From Dryas octopetala (taxonomy: Eukaryota; Streptophyta; Magnoliopsida; Rosales; Rosaceae): DNA of 64,000 nt. The notes under the pieces were generated by a model. The model saw only the letters and a program-made list of their open reading frames with translations, made no database searches and was not told where the DNA came from. Location of the stretch: the NCBI GenBank assembly GCA_963921425.1, contig OY992832.1:7316001-7380000 (forward strand), in the 5' to 3' direction. Below are positions 12,591 through 24,716 of this stretch, piece after piece (position 1 is the first letter of the stretch; each line of letters opens with the position of its first letter). Made by a program: the position numbers and the translations under genes.

Positions 12591-14138
12591 ATGGGTAGCC
12601 TCAATTTCGACCATGACGATCCAAATGAACCCAATTCTGCCCACATAGCCAACCCTCTAGACCTTGTGGAGTTCAGGAGGCAAGGCCACATGATGGTAGA
12701 CTTCATTGCAGATTATTACCAAAACATAGAGAAATTCCCAGTTCTAAGCCAAGTCCGACCCGGTTATCTCAGACAACATTTGCCAGATTCTGCCCCACGT
12801 AACCCTGAGCCCATTGAAACCATACTCCAAGATGTGAATGACCATATTGTCCCTGGCTTGACACATTGGCAGAGCCCCAATTTCTTTGCATACTTTGCTT
12901 CAAATGTCAGCACTGCAGGGTTTCTTGGCGAAATGCTCACCTCCGGACTCAATGTGGTGGGGTTCAATTGGGTTTCATCACCAGCTGCAACTGAGCTTGA
13001 ACACATCGTCATGGATTGGCTTGGACAAATGCTCAAGCTTCCCAAGTCTTTCCTTTTCTCCGGCGATGGCGGTGGTGTGCTACATGGGAGTACTTGTGAG
13101 GCCATTGTGTGCACCATGGCAGCTGCCAGGGACCAAATGCTAAGCCGAATTGGTAGAAACAACATAGGGAAGCTTGTTGTATATGGGTCTGATCAAACAC
13201 ATAGCACACTCCAAAAAGCTTCCCAAATTGTTGGAATCGACCCAAAGAATTTCAGGGCCATTGAGACTACAAAATCAACATCATTTGCACTGTCACCCCA
13301 ATTGCTCCGATTGACAATTTGTTCAGACATAGAAGCCGGGCTGGTCCCACTCTTTCTATGTGCCACGGTGGGAACAACCGCAACCAATGCCGTTGATCCA
13401 CTGGGCCTACTATGCCACGTGGCAAGAGATTACGGAATGTGGGTCCACGTGGATGCTGCATATGCAGGGAGTGCTTGTATTTGTCCAGAGTTTGGGCATT
13501 TCATTGATGGTGTTGAGGGTGTGAATTCGTTCAGTTTCAATCCACATAAATGGTTGTTAACCGGTTTGGATTGTTGTTGTCTGTGGGTAAAGAGTCCGAG
13601 TGCGTTGACAAGCTCACTGTTGACGAGTCCAGAGTATTTGAGGAACAAAGCCACGGATGCGAAGCGAGTGGTGGACTACAAGGACTGGCAAATAGCCCTG
13701 AGCCGGAGGTTCAGGGCTATGAAACTGTGGCTTGTGCTTAGAAGCTATGGGGTGGCTAAACTTAAGGGCTTTCTAAGAGGGCACGTGAAATTGGCCAAGC
13801 TTTTTGAAGGGCTTGTGCGGATGGACAAGAGGTTTGAGATTGTGGTACCTAGGAATTTCTCTTTGGTCTGTTTTAGGCTGTCACCATCGGCAATTGGAAA
13901 TGAGAATGGTGCCTTGAATGAAATGTGTGTAAATGAGATCAACTGCAAGTTGCTGGAGGCCATTAATGGATCGGGTCGGATATTCATAACTCATGCTGTG
14001 GTTGGAGGTATGTATGTGTTGAGGTGTGCTGTTGGTGCAACTCTCACTGAGGAGAAGCACATTCTCATGGCTTGGAAGGTGGTGAAGGAGCATGCAGATG
14101 TCATCCTGATGAGCATGTCACGACTTAATTTGATTTGA
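12591..14138 (+). CDS. Aromatic L-amino acid decarboxylase, Tyr-loop paralogue (TYDC/TDC-like)
   Basis: PLP enzyme of the group II decarboxylase family, 515 aa, intronless, cytosolic by absence of a targeting peptide. Visible sites: cofactor-stacking His204 (SDQTH), PLP-pyridine Asp288 ([10 protein letters not shown]) and Schiff-base Lys320 (FNPHKW). The mobile catalytic loop is TSPEYLRNK with Tyr349. In this family a loop Tyr protonates the quinonoid and gives the amine (tyramine, dopamine or phenylethylamine); Phe at this site gives aldehyde synthases. Decarboxylase activity is therefore predicted. Oddities are FNPHKW where most relatives have FNAHKW, and pocket changes SNVSTAG (104-110) and LHGSTCEA (164-171) versus SSGSIAG and LQGTTCEA in the neighbour paralogue. 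These may alter the substrate. Close relatives include rose and petunia phenylacetaldehyde synthases, so function needs assay. Confidence 0.9.
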   Translation: MGSLNFDHDDPNEPNSAHIANPLDLVEFRRQGHMMVDFIADYYQNIEKFPVLSQVRPGYLRQHLPDSAPRNPEPIETILQDVNDHIVPGLTHWQSPNFFAYFASNVSTAGFLGEMLTSGLNVVGFNWVSSPAATELEHIVMDWLGQMLKLPKSFLFSGDGGGVLHGSTCEAIVCTMAAARDQMLSRIGRNNIGKLVVYGSDQTHSTLQKASQIVGIDPKNFRAIETTKSTSFALSPQLLRLTICSDIEAGLVPLFLCATVGTTATNAVDPLGLLCHVARDYGMWVHVDAAYAGSACICPEFGHFIDGVEGVNSFSFNPHKWLLTGLDCCCLWVKSPSALTSSLLTSPEYLRNKATDAKRVVDYKDWQIALSRRFRAMKLWLVLRSYGVAKLKGFLRGHVKLAKLFEGLVRMDKRFEIVVPRNFSLVCFRLSPSAIGNENGALNEMCVNEINCKLLEAINGSGRIFITHAVVGGMYVLRCAVGATLTEEKHILMAWKVVKEHADVILMSMSRLNLI

Positions 14139-16500
14139 TTTTTCGGTTTTATCGATCAATTAGTTCTTATATAGTTCAATCAATTAATTAGTTCTTGTTT
14201 TGGTTAATAGCTTAACTATAGGATCTAAAACGTATTATCCTAAAATGTCAAAGATGACTCAGAAAAAACGTCATCTATGCTAAATTCTGAAGTAGTGACC
14301 AAGAAATAAAATTTCGGATTTTGAGGAAATTTTGATGGAAATTTCGAAGATTTTTAAATTTTGACAAAAATTAGACGAAAATTACTATCAAAATACAAAA
14401 ATTTTGAATAAAATTTACCATATGTTTATTTCACATATTATCTACTACATTGATAAAAAATATTGAATAAACCAAATTATATGATAGGTTTCATATGATA
14501 TGTGATGAATATAATGCGCGCTGGAGGCAAATACCTTTAAATAAAATTAATATAATGAATAAATAAAATTACTATATTTTTTATACTCTATAATCTATAC
14601 ACTAAACCCTATATTTTATATGCCCTAAAATTACATTAAATCCTATATACTCTATATTCTTTAAAATATGGTATAAGATATTAAGATTTATGCCCTTTAG
14701 AGTATTTAGAGTATTTTTAATTATTTTTTATATAGAAATATATTATGATTTAGAGTTTAAACGAAACTCCAAACCATTTTTTTTCTTTCCAATTGCCCAA
14801 AGACCTCAAACCCTAATTAACCCTAAACTCTTTTTTTTTTTTTTCTTTTTCTTTCCTTTTATTTTATTTTATTTTATTCCTTTTTTTTTTTTCTTTCCTT
14901 CCTGGCTTCCACTTCTTCCTGTGGGCGTGACTTTTCTTCTTCCCTTTTCTTTTTTTCTTCTTTCCTTCCTGGCAGCCTTCCACTTCTTTCCTTTCATTTC
15001 TATCTCTCTCAACCGCCACTATGCGACTCAGCATATGACATATCATTGATATATCTATTTCTCTTCTCTCTCTTTCATCCTTCTCCAGTGCAGATCTCTC
15101 TCTCCCAAGTCCCTCCCTGATTTGATTGTCTCCCTCACCGATCTCTTCTCTTTTCTCTCTATTCTCTCTCTTCCCTCCCCAATTGTGCTGGTGCTGAGTT
15201 TGTAACTACCAAGGAGAAGACAGACAGAAAAATGGAGAAGACAGATAGAAAAATGGCTGGGTTTGTTCCTCGGAGCAAAATTTTGGCGAAATTTTAAAAA
15301 TTCAATAATTTCAAAAAAATATTGACAAAAATTCATAAACTAGTGTCAAAATTTTAATTACTCTAGAAAACGAAATTTAACTCGTTGGTAGTGGACTCAT
15401 CACAATAAACATATAACAGCAACGCTACCTGTGAAATTGACAGATGAAGAGAGAAGGCACGTGTACATGTACTACTGTTTATAATCGAGTTTCTTAATTT
15501 CAAGGGTCATGTCCAAATCAGATGGGGCTGGGCAACCTGGGCCTCTGTTATTTCTTTAATTTTTCTGCAAATGGTCGGTGTAGGCCTGTGTTTATATACA
15601 GTGTAATGAATTAGTACGGATCTCAGTCACAGTAAATCCATGACCAAACAGTATCCCCTAACTCTTGGTTTTCTTTGTCCCATATTTTCGGATGTAACCA
15701 ATCAGAATGGAAATGCCATGTCTCTCTTCTTCTTTTGTGGATAGAAATATATTAGCACGCAATATGCATGATGCAATGGTCATGGCACGTTTTTTTTGTT
15801 TTTTTGTTTTCTATTTTTGCAATCCTCTCAGATTTACATTATCTTTCCCGATTCTTTGTTACAGTGATTGCATATTTGCATGACATATAATCATAACAAA
15901 AAATGAAAAGTGAATCCTCAAATATTTAAGGGAAAAAATCATTGTAAAAAATTAGTTAGATTGATAATTATTTACCCATTTAATTAAAAGTAAATGATTT
16001 TAAAATCTATTTTACAGTTCTTAATGATAAATAAACTCACCTAAAAAATTACAATGACAAATAAGTCTTCTTTTTAACAAATAAGTCCATTTTTTGGCAA
16101 ATAAACCTATGTACAATAGGTTCCGTATTTTTTGTGTCAAGCACTCGACGTGTGTTTTTTTTTTTTTTAAAATTAACTGGGCAGATTGCCAATATCAAAC
16201 TGTAACAATTATTGCCACTGTCAAACAATGACAATTAGTAACAATAATTTTTACGTTATAATGCGGGCGGCAGGTGGATATGACTCCATAAACTTGAATT
16301 TTGTGTTTTATGTTGATTTAATTAATTTTTAACATGTTTATATATAAAAAAAAAACATAAAATATATCTATAAGTATTGTTTTTATACAGTTTCAAATAA
16401 CTATTGTTGCATAGTGGCAATTATTGTGTCAAAATAATAAATGTCGTTTGTTCCGTTCATTTTTCCTTCTAAATTAGGGTTAAAATCATCCGAACTATCA
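14139..16500. other. Intergenic AT-rich, then pyrimidine-rich stretch
   Basis: 14280-14700 is AT-rich with many ATTTT/AAAAT runs. 14770-15180 on the + strand is dominated by C and T, with TTTCTTTCC and CTCTCTC runs. 15200-16500 is AT-rich. The ORFs here are low complexity. No gene is supported. Confidence 0.5.
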
Positions 16501-16548
16501 TTTTGCAATGACTGAAACTGCTACAGTTGCACAGGAGTCAAATATCTT

Positions 16549-16850
16549 GTGCTCAATTGCTCAAAGATGCATGAGAAATTGAGAATGGTCACCTTGCAGT
16601 CCAAGATGCAAGTCCCTTTGGATTCCACAAAATGCGTTAAAAATAATCTTAAGGAGTCTTCAGTTTATAGCATGGCTGTTGAGCTTAATTTTGTGCTCCA
16701 TAATTCAACATTGCCAGCTATACCAGGTGTAAAGAGAGCCCGAATGACAGTTGATGAACAGCAAGCTTCAGTGCGTGTAACATATAATTCCTTAACAAGA
16801 TTGGGCTGGAGTTCTCATTTTTGCGGAATGTTTAGATATAATCTTAAACC
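16549..16850 (+). pseudogene. Possible short gene fragment, family not recognised
   Basis: A reading frame here has normal-looking composition (for example VKRARMTVDEQQASVRVTY) in otherwise non-coding DNA. It runs directly into the repeat at 16867, which is clearly non-coding elsewhere. No recognisable domain or splice context. It may be a captured exon piece or chance. Confidence 0.2.
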
Positions 16851-16866
16851 AACAAATAATACTAAG

Positions 16867-17228
16867 TACTTATTGAGTATAATTATATATGTTCCTAATT
16901 GTTGTTAGTTTTATATTTGTCGATTTCTCAGCAGATTGCAAGTAAACTTAAAATGACGATTTTAGAACTGATTTGGACAGAAATATTAACAGAAATGATG
17001 GCATTGCTACTTGAAAAGAAACCTTTGGTCACTAATTAATATCCACATGGATGAAGACATACGATAACGCACATTTATATTTTGAAAAAAAAAAAAAATT
17101 ATCTATCACATTATATATATTTTTTGCATCTCTTTTTCATCAAGTGATCTAACACATAATAAAAAAAATAAACATAAAAATATATACACTCGTTATATGA
17201 AATTCTTATTACTCTTGCACCTCATTTT
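16867..17228. repeat. Repeat P, copy 1 of the LBD segmental duplication
   Basis: The stretch from TTATTGAGTATA through ATTTGTCGATTTCTCAGCAG to the CACCTCATTT end is repeated in the same orientation at 24383-24716, with moderate divergence. In copy 2 it is followed at once by the LBD unit; here ~3.2 kb intervene before the LBD unit starts at 20472. Confidence 0.8.
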
Positions 17229-17364
17229 GACACACCAACCGTTGTCCCGTGTTAAATGCACTCATAGCCTCTATGGAGTTGTGGCTCATAATTTATTTGG
17301 CACATGATATATGGCAGATAATGTCATATGTCAGTAAAAGTAAACATGTCCTGACCCAACCAAC

Positions 17365-17733
17365 GAGTTAATTACACTTACACCCACTGAGGTTTATCGT
17401 CTTTTCACATATACTCTTTGGAGTTTTAAAAATTACACATACACCCCCGAGGTTTCAAAACAATTGCATATAACCCCCTATATGAGATGAAAAATGATAA
17501 GAAATTATGTAAAAAAACATGCTAAGGGGTGAAATGGCCTAATAAGATTATTAAAGGTGTAAAGTCCAACCTCAATACAAATATTTTCTTTTTTATTTAT
17601 TTATTTTTTTTTCTTATAGGGGGTTATATGCAATAGTTTTGAAACCTCAGGGGGTGTATGTGTAATTTTTGAAATTCCAAGAAGTATATGTGAAAAGACG
17701 ATAAACCTCAGAATGTGTAAGTGTAATTAACTC
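17365..17733. mobile_element. Mutator-type foldback MITE with 10-bp TSD
   Basis: Arms of about 118 bp (17365-17482 and 17617-17733) are inverted copies, with ends GAGTTAATTACAC...GTGTAATTAACTC. The flanks are CCCAACCAAC (17355-17364) and CCCAATCAAC (17734-17743), a 10-bp target duplication with one mismatch, as expected of Mutator-like insertions. There is no coding capacity. The RNA would form a long hairpin. Confidence 0.8.
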
Positions 17734-17743
17734 CCCAATCAAC

Positions 17744-20471
17744 TGCATTGGGAATCCATAGCCTTCTACCATCGAGGCAGTGGCAAAATGTTGGCCTTTA
17801 TGTCCACTCGTGACCATCTCTCTCTTATTTGGTGTACTGGTATGTACTTGTACAGATATACATCATAAAAGAGTGAAAGACCCGGCCTGTCTCTCTTATT
17901 AGCTTTTGTGACTTTCCTTTTAACTTATAAAATGCACTACCGTGGCATCCTTAGAGCTACAGCCTACAGCTACTCTTTAAAATTGTATTCCCTTTGTTTG
18001 GACAAGACATTTATTTGTTTTTTTTTTTTTTCTATGGTTAAGCCTTTTCTTGTTAGTTTCTGAAATGTCCATACGGTTTTGAATATTCTTCTGCATTTGG
18101 CAAGAATATTCCTTTTGGGGACCACCCTCAATATAATTCAATAATTAAAAATGTCTATATGGTTTAGTCATTCAAATTATGCAAATTGTGCAGACAACAC
18201 GTAATATGTCAAATAAAATTAAAATTTTATTAATAATAATCAAATAATATGGCTAAATAGTTTCAATTTGGCTTATGTTTTACACATATGATCCTTCTCA
18301 TCATTGAATAATTGTAAACAAGATATGATGTTCTCATTTTTTATAAAAGTTATTCTCATTAATCGAATAAGAGTACTATAAATATCAGTTTGCAATGAAA
18401 GTAATATGTAGAGTCAGATATGGCAGCAATAAATTTTTACCGTAATAAACTAGTCTAACCGGTAATGTAGAACCAAAAATGTAATGTAGAATGGTCCCTT
18501 TAATTTGTCTTGCTGGGATATACTGCACTAGCAAATTATTCTTGCGCGTATTATTAGTACTGCTGCAGCAGTAATTAAGTAATACTTTTCCTGAGTAACA
18601 AAGAACAACAGCAAAAATAAATTTGAAGATGAATGAGCCTAGAAGGAAACACAATAGCTCTAATTATAAAGAGTTCCCAGGTCTTCATGAATTTCAAATT
18701 TCAAATGTTTGTGAGAAAATATTGATCGAGGATGGAAGACAAAGTCTCTTACGTACATTTCAAAAGCCATCACCAAATAGAGTATGATAAAAAAACAATC
18801 CTCACACTATAAGCTAGCCTACACTCTCACACATCTTCATGATCCAATCTCATAATTTCTTTTTCTGTATGTATCTTCATCTGTTTGCTGGAAATACAAA
18901 TTAAACTGCAAATAATGGATTAAAAAAAGAAGAAATAAGTCAAACAATAACAAATAATTACTTACTTAACAATAATTAATAATTAATAAATAATTACTCA
19001 CATAATTAGTTTGCCTCAGATAGTTTTATTGCAATGCACAGCATTAAGTTGCAATTAGGACATTCATAGGTCTATAATTCTACATGTTTAGCAGATTCAA
19101 ACAGGTACACATAACATAGAGCACCAATTTCCTAAGAGGCCAAGTTTAAATATACACACACACACATATATATATATATTCCATATTGCTGAGTATGAGA
19201 AAAAAGCAATTTAAAGAAATTCACAGTGGAATTTTTTCAAATTTTACTTCAATTACCGAGAAATATTGCTTCATTGCCTCGATGATAGTTTGAAGCCATA
19301 TATATTCCCTTCATGAGTCTTTGTTCTTTAGTTACATGAAGAGGGAAGAGCAATACTACTAGAAAAACCTTCATCAGTACACGCAAATACCCCACAAATT
19401 GTAAAATGACATGTATCATTCAAAGACAAGTACCAATTAAATTCCCATGACATCTCTTTAACAATTCAGCAACCTGCAAATTCCCTTTATATTATGCATA
19501 TAATTATATAGTTTCCTCAGATTTTAATATAAGCAAGTAATGCATTTATTGTATGGAAGTATATATAGCATGGCACTGAACGTACTGCACCATCATTAGG
19601 GATGATGTTGTGGCAGTAAATTTTTAACCAACAAATACTAGAAGGAGGCTAGGGAAAATTATACTTAAAAAGCAAAACAGAAGAAGGAAAAGAAACATAT
19701 TTATGCAAGCACATCTAATAGAGTAACTTTCTAGTGTAATTAGCTTCTCACTTTTACAATAATAATAGTAATTAAAGTATCGAATTAGTTAAACCTCATT
19801 GCAAAGAATTTAATTTAGAGTTATTAGTTCTATCTAGGGATCTGATGGCCGGCTTTGACTTAAAGCAGTTTGTGGGAGTCTTCTCACAAGGAAGAGGATG
19901 TTGATTGTGTGAGCTTTTGACGACAGAATTAGATGTTCCAAAACGTACTAGAGAGTGTCTATCATGTCAAAGAGGACTAATATATATGTATATCAAGAGA
20001 ATTAAGGAGGTTGCGCCAAGAGTGCTAATACCAAAGGGTGCAGTTAAGGGTATACAAGAAGACACCAAATTAGAGAATGTTTGGGAAACTTGAGAGCACA
20101 AGGGTCTAGGTTATAATGAGTGTGTGTGAGATATTCGATAGCTGGCACTTGGCAGAAGATGCATTGGAGCTCTTGGATGTGAGGTTATGAATGTGCGAGG
20201 TCAAAAGGTGCATGAAATTAATTCTTGTAATTGTTTGACTTATAGTGGATTTTCAATCTTCCTCTCATGCATGTAAGTATGTAATTAATTAATTTGTCAA
20301 ACTACGTGCATAACGTGTATTTAATTTTGCCTTTGGTTTTTATCTCTTTAGTCTTTACTCATGTATATCCTTATATTGCATGGTTTGCGTGGTTTGTGTG
20401 CCTTCTCACAACATATATGTTGCTGCTAATTAGCAGTAATGAATTAAGCCGAATTGCAACTTTTATAGCAT
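17744..20471. other. Intergenic, nothing recognised
   Basis: AT-rich DNA with microsatellite tracts such as (CA)n(TA)n near 19152-19180. The ORFs are short and show no similarity I recognise. This block separates repeat P copy 1 from the first LBD unit and is absent between copy 2 and the second LBD unit. Confidence 0.45.
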
Positions 20472-21010
20472 TAATACCAAATTCAAAACACAGTCGGTAC
20501 AATTCAGCAGTAAACTTAGTGAGCACAGACACAAACTTTAGACCACAATAAACCCAAGAAAGAGCTAGAAGGTCTCTTTTCTCAGAAAAGGAAAATAGAA
20601 CCAAAAGAAAAGACATTTAAGGAACTGATCGATCATTTTGCACAAGCAATCAACATTAAAAACCAGAACTGAGAGACATAAAGAAATGGTATACATATAT
20701 ATATACATACCTTGAATGAATTACAAAGGACTAAACCTAAGAACACAATATCAAAATGATCAAATTTAGAAACACACTTTCATATGTGCACAAACTTAAT
20801 TTATAACAAGTGAAAATGGGCACAATTATCAATTACTATAAAACCAGCAGAACCCCATCAAAAAGCAAAGCACAATTTTGTATTAAAATAAATAAAAGAA
20901 AGTGTAGGGTACGTACACATACCAAGGATGATGGGAAACTGTTTTATTAATTGAAAAAGGCATGGAGAAGATGATGGTGGTGATGAATATCTGATCATCG
21001 ATCATCATCA

Positions 21011-21775
21011 TCAATTCTCCTCGCCTTCTGATTTCTGTGGTTGCAGCAACAGCTGAGCCTGAAGCTGATAATCAAGCTGATGATGATGGGATTGCTGCTG
21101 CTGCTGTGTTTGATGATGAATCTGCCCAAAAGGGGTGTTATGATCAAAGCTTCCTTGCTGCTGCACCACACCAGAAGCAGCACCTGCACCACCACCCATC
21201 TGATTATACCCGTTCCCATTCACCGAGACCGCCGCCGGGTCCATCCCATTATTCATGTTAAACCTCACCAGCTCCTGCTGCTGAGCCTCAAACATTTGTT
21301 GCTGCTGCTGCTGCTGAGGGTCGCGAATCACCAACTGGCCTCCGCCGCAGGGCGGAGAGCCTGTTGGGACTCCCAACAGCGGCATGGAGCTGCCGTTATT
21401 GTCAGGATGGTAAAAGGGGATCATCACTCCCTGAGGGCCGATGTAGGTGGACAGTTCCTTCTTGGCGGTGTAGAGCTCGTTCTGGACTTGCTTGAGCCTG
21501 TTCTGGAGGATTGATATGAACCCCACGCAGCCGTAAACGGGGTCCCGGAGGCGGGCCTCCGCCTCATACGCCAGGGAGGTTACCGCGTCCTCACGGTGGG
21601 CGGCGTTGAGCTCGTTCAGGATCTTGGCCACATTGCTCGCGCCATACACCCTGTGGACATTGGCGAATTTCTGGGGCTGGTCCGGCGGGAAGTACGGCGC
21701 AAACACGCACTCCTGCGTGCATTTCCGCCGCAGGAACTTGCATGCGGCGCAAGGTGAGTGAGTGCTTGATGACAT
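21011..21775 (-). CDS. LBD36: LOB domain transcription factor, LBD36/ASL1-like, copy A
   Basis: 254-aa plant-specific transcription factor of class I of the LOB/AS2 family, nuclear. LOB proteins act in organ boundaries and leaf or petal patterning; ASL1/LBD36 is close to AS2. The LOB domain covers residues ~8-110: C-block CAACKFLRRKCTQEC (Cys 9, 12, 19, 23), GAS block beginning FANVHRVYGASN, the DPVYGCVG motif and a coiled leucine-type repeat to about 119 (LKQVQNELYTAKKEL). The C-terminal half is Gln-, Gly- and His-rich with polyQ runs. The start chosen is MSSSTHSP; an upstream in-frame ATG at 21832 would add 19 residues not conserved in the family. A telo-box AAACCCTAA lies upstream at 22077-22085. 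A 5'-UTR intron is possible. Confidence 0.9.
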   Translation of the reverse strand: MSSSTHSPCAACKFLRRKCTQECVFAPYFPPDQPQKFANVHRVYGASNVAKILNELNAAHREDAVTSLAYEAEARLRDPVYGCVGFISILQNRLKQVQNELYTAKKELSTYIGPQGVMIPFYHPDNNGSSMPLLGVPTGSPPCGGGQLVIRDPQQQQQQQMFEAQQQELVRFNMNNGMDPAAVSVNGNGYNQMGGGAGAASGVVQQQGSFDHNTPFGQIHHQTQQQQQSHHHQLDYQLQAQLLLQPQKSEGEEN

Positions 21776-22365
21776 CTTCGATTGTTTTCTCTCGTTTTCA
21801 CAACAAACTACATATATATGAATTACAACCAAGACTAATAAAAAAAAAACAATTCAATGAATTAATGAACGTTAACCATTTGCTCATACAGAAATCAGAA
21901 ACAAATAAAATTATTGAATCATATATATGTATATATAGAGTGCAATAGGGTCGAGATTTAATCAAACCTAATCCTAAAATTGACGATGAAAGATTTGTTT
22001 ATTTACCCCATGATCGATGATGAGAATAGGGTAGAGATCGAGTAAAGTGCAATTTAGAGCGTCTATTGGATCGAGAAAACCCTAACCTTAGACGTTGAAC
22101 AATATTTTCACATGTACCCAGATAAACAGATAGGGCAAGCGATCAGAGGCCCATTTCGGGACTCACTTTGCTGTTGGGGTGTATCGGTCTTGGATGTGAA
22201 GAAAAGCAAATTTTGGATTAAGGGAGTGAAGAGGTGAAGTCAGAGAGAGATGGAGAGTATGTGGGTTATTGAGGAAAAAAGCTGACTATTTATATGATCT
22301 AATCGCTGAGAGCTCATTACTAGAATCGCAGGAGTATTTAAACACAATATATATATATATATATA

Positions 22366-22737
22366 CTAGCCTCTACCGCGAGTGTGAATAGACTCTTTCT
22401 ATTGCGCAAAATCAATATTTTGGTAAGAGTAATCAGTTTAATAAAAAAAGAAAAATTAATTTGGAAAAATTAATTAAGGAGAGTGCTTTGGCAAGCGTAA
22501 TTAAGGACAGTGAGTTGGCAAGCGTAATCAGTTTAATAGATAACCGAAAGTAAATTTGAAAAAATTAATTAAGAGAGAAACGACATTTAATTAAGAAGAG
22601 AGAGGCGGTAAACCAATTCTCATGGGTGGGAAAGTAAATTTGGAAAATAGATAACCGACCATTAGATTTAAGTTGAAACGATCTCAGTCATTCGGACTTG
22701 GAGATAATTCAAAAATCATTCTGTTTTATTATATAGA
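22366..22737 (-). mobile_element. Non-autonomous Helitron-like element 1
   Basis: Read on the minus strand it begins TCTATATAATAAAAC and ends in GGCTAG followed by T, the TC...CTAG ends and T flank typical of Helitrons. A GC-rich CGCGGTAGAG patch precedes the CTAG end. No coding. It abuts element 2 head to tail. Confidence 0.6.
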
Positions 22738-23030
22738 CTAGCCTCTCTACACTCGCTCCTGCTAGTGCAAATCGGCTCTTCTATTGTGTAAACACCAATA
22801 TTTTGGCAAGCGTAATCAATTTAATAAATAACAAAAAGTAAATTTTAAAAAATTAATTAAGGAGAGAGAAACGACAATTAATTAAAGAGAGAGATGTGGA
22901 ATCAATTCTCATGCATGGGCGGAAAAATAAATTTGGAAAATAGATAACCGACCATTGGATTTAAGCCGAAACAATCTCAGCCATTCAGACTCGGAAATAA
23001 TTCAAAAACTATTCTATTTTATTATATAAA
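22738..23030 (-). mobile_element. Non-autonomous Helitron-like element 2
   Basis: Same family as element 1: minus-strand start TTTATATAATAAAATAG, end GAGAGGCTAG joined directly to the TC start of element 1. The two share internal phrases such as ACCGACCAT(T)GGATTTAAG. The host flanks are A on the 5' side and T on the 3' side of the pair, as Helitrons require. Confidence 0.55.
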
Positions 23031-24382
23031 TTGACTAATTAACACATATCATATTCTAAAATGTTGGATGAAAATCAAACGGTTTGAATGATTAGAGTTT
23101 AATTAGGGCATGTAAAGTGAATTAATGGTGTGTTTTCTATTAACCATTTGGAAAAGGAAAATACTTATTACTACCTCAACCTTTTTTCCAACTATTCTTT
23201 CCAACCATTAGAAAATAACTATTTTGAATTAAATTTAAATTGTGACATGTGTGTGCAAGTGAATAAGGACCTCTTAGGCATTGTTTTTGGAACTGTCAAA
23301 AACGCCTTCAAATTAATACAAGCATTTTTTATAACATTTGACAAAAATGAATAAGTACGTGGTTTTGATAGTATTTGACAGAAATAAATAAAAGTGATTT
23401 TTGGTTATAAATTAAAATGCTTTCAAGTGGTTTATGAGAAGCACTTGTCAGGTACTTTTTCATAAAAGTGCTTTTAAGTGCTTTCTCATAAAGTACTTTC
23501 AAGTGCTTTTACATAAAGCACTTCAAAATTTTTATGTGTTTAATTATGAGCATAAACACTTTCAACAAAAGCTCTTCCTAATAAACAGATTCAAATGAGC
23601 TCTAAGATTGCTATGACGCTTACCTATTAATTATTTTGATATATAAGACTTTCCTATGTTTTATGTTATTGAATGAAAATTCAATTAAAAAAACAATTTA
23701 GAAGATATTAAGTGCCTTATTAAAATACTAATTATCAAATGACGAACATTATTACTCTACTAAATACAAATGTACTTTTTATTTTCATAAAATTAATATT
23801 TGTTTTGCTCTTTCATTCTGATATCGGAGAATGGTCAAATACAAGAGCTGAAGCTCTAATGAATCAGTAATGATTAAAGCAGTCAGCGAAGCAAACAAAC
23901 TCTAACACATCGAAAGACTGACAAATCTAATTAAGTTGTAACAGATTAATTAAAGTTAAACAACTCTAACAACTATGACATTTGGCATCCATGCTATCAT
24001 TGACATTTGAATTTTGACATTTGGCTTGGGACGTGAGGGGCCAAATTCTTTGCTTATTTTGCGTTATTAGTGTTTATATATATAAAAATAAATAAAAAAT
24101 TACGCCATTTTAAGCTTTCACTTGATTACCATGCATAAATAAATCATAAATATTAATTTTTTAACTCAAAACTACTAATGACATTGTTTTAGAATATAGA
24201 AGCGCGCACAATACCCGTGCATAAAACATAAACAGAGCATGAGCATCATATTCATATTATATTGCTCATGAAATTATGTACACTAACCCATTTTTGTTAT
24301 TCAACTTCAAATTATTTTTACACATATATTCCCTTCTCTTCAATGCTTATTTATTTTTCATCCGCATTAAATTCTTACCCCT

Positions 24383-24716
24383 TATTGAGTATATTTATAT
24401 AAATGCATATATATTCCTAATTGTTGTAAGTTTTCTATATATTTGTCGATTTCTCAGCAGATTGCAAATAGACTTAAAATGACAATTTTAGAACTGATTT
24501 GGACAGAAAAATTAACAGAACTGATGGTATCGCTACTAGAAAAGAGGCCTTAATTTGGTCACGTACTTATCAATATCCACATGGACGAAGCCGATAGCAT
24601 TTATATTTTGAAAAAAACTTATCTATTACAGTTATATACATTTTTTGCGTCTCTTTCTCTCATCATGTGATCTAACACGTGATATATATATAAAGTCTCA
24701 CTGTTGCGCCTCATTT
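24383..24716. repeat. Repeat P, copy 2
   Basis: Copy of 16867-17228, located exactly between LBD units A and B. This marks the duplication unit as P plus LBD. Confidence 0.8.

Larger units (their letters stand above)
20472..24383. repeat. LBD36 segmental duplication, unit A
   Basis: Direct duplicate of 24717-27925. Both units start AATACCAAAT(T/C)C, contain an LBD36-like gene on the minus strand with its 3' and 5' flanks, and end near a CATATATT(TT)CCCTTCTCTTC phrase. Unit A is longer because of a ~740-bp block (about 22337-23075), most of it two Helitron-like elements. Confidence 0.88.

Noticed and set aside
12764-13245. Minus-strand ORFs within the decarboxylase gene
   Set aside because: Reverse-frame shadows of a strongly coding sequence with all catalytic motifs on the + strand.
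14690-15336. Hydrophobic Phe-rich ORF and its Lys-rich antisense partner
   Set aside because: Low-complexity translation of T/C-rich DNA.
21041-21514. Long ORFs on the + strand opposite both LBD genes (also 25281-25757)
   Set aside because: They are antisense shadows of the LOB-domain coding sequence, Leu/His-rich because of the CAG repeats, and have no family resemblance.
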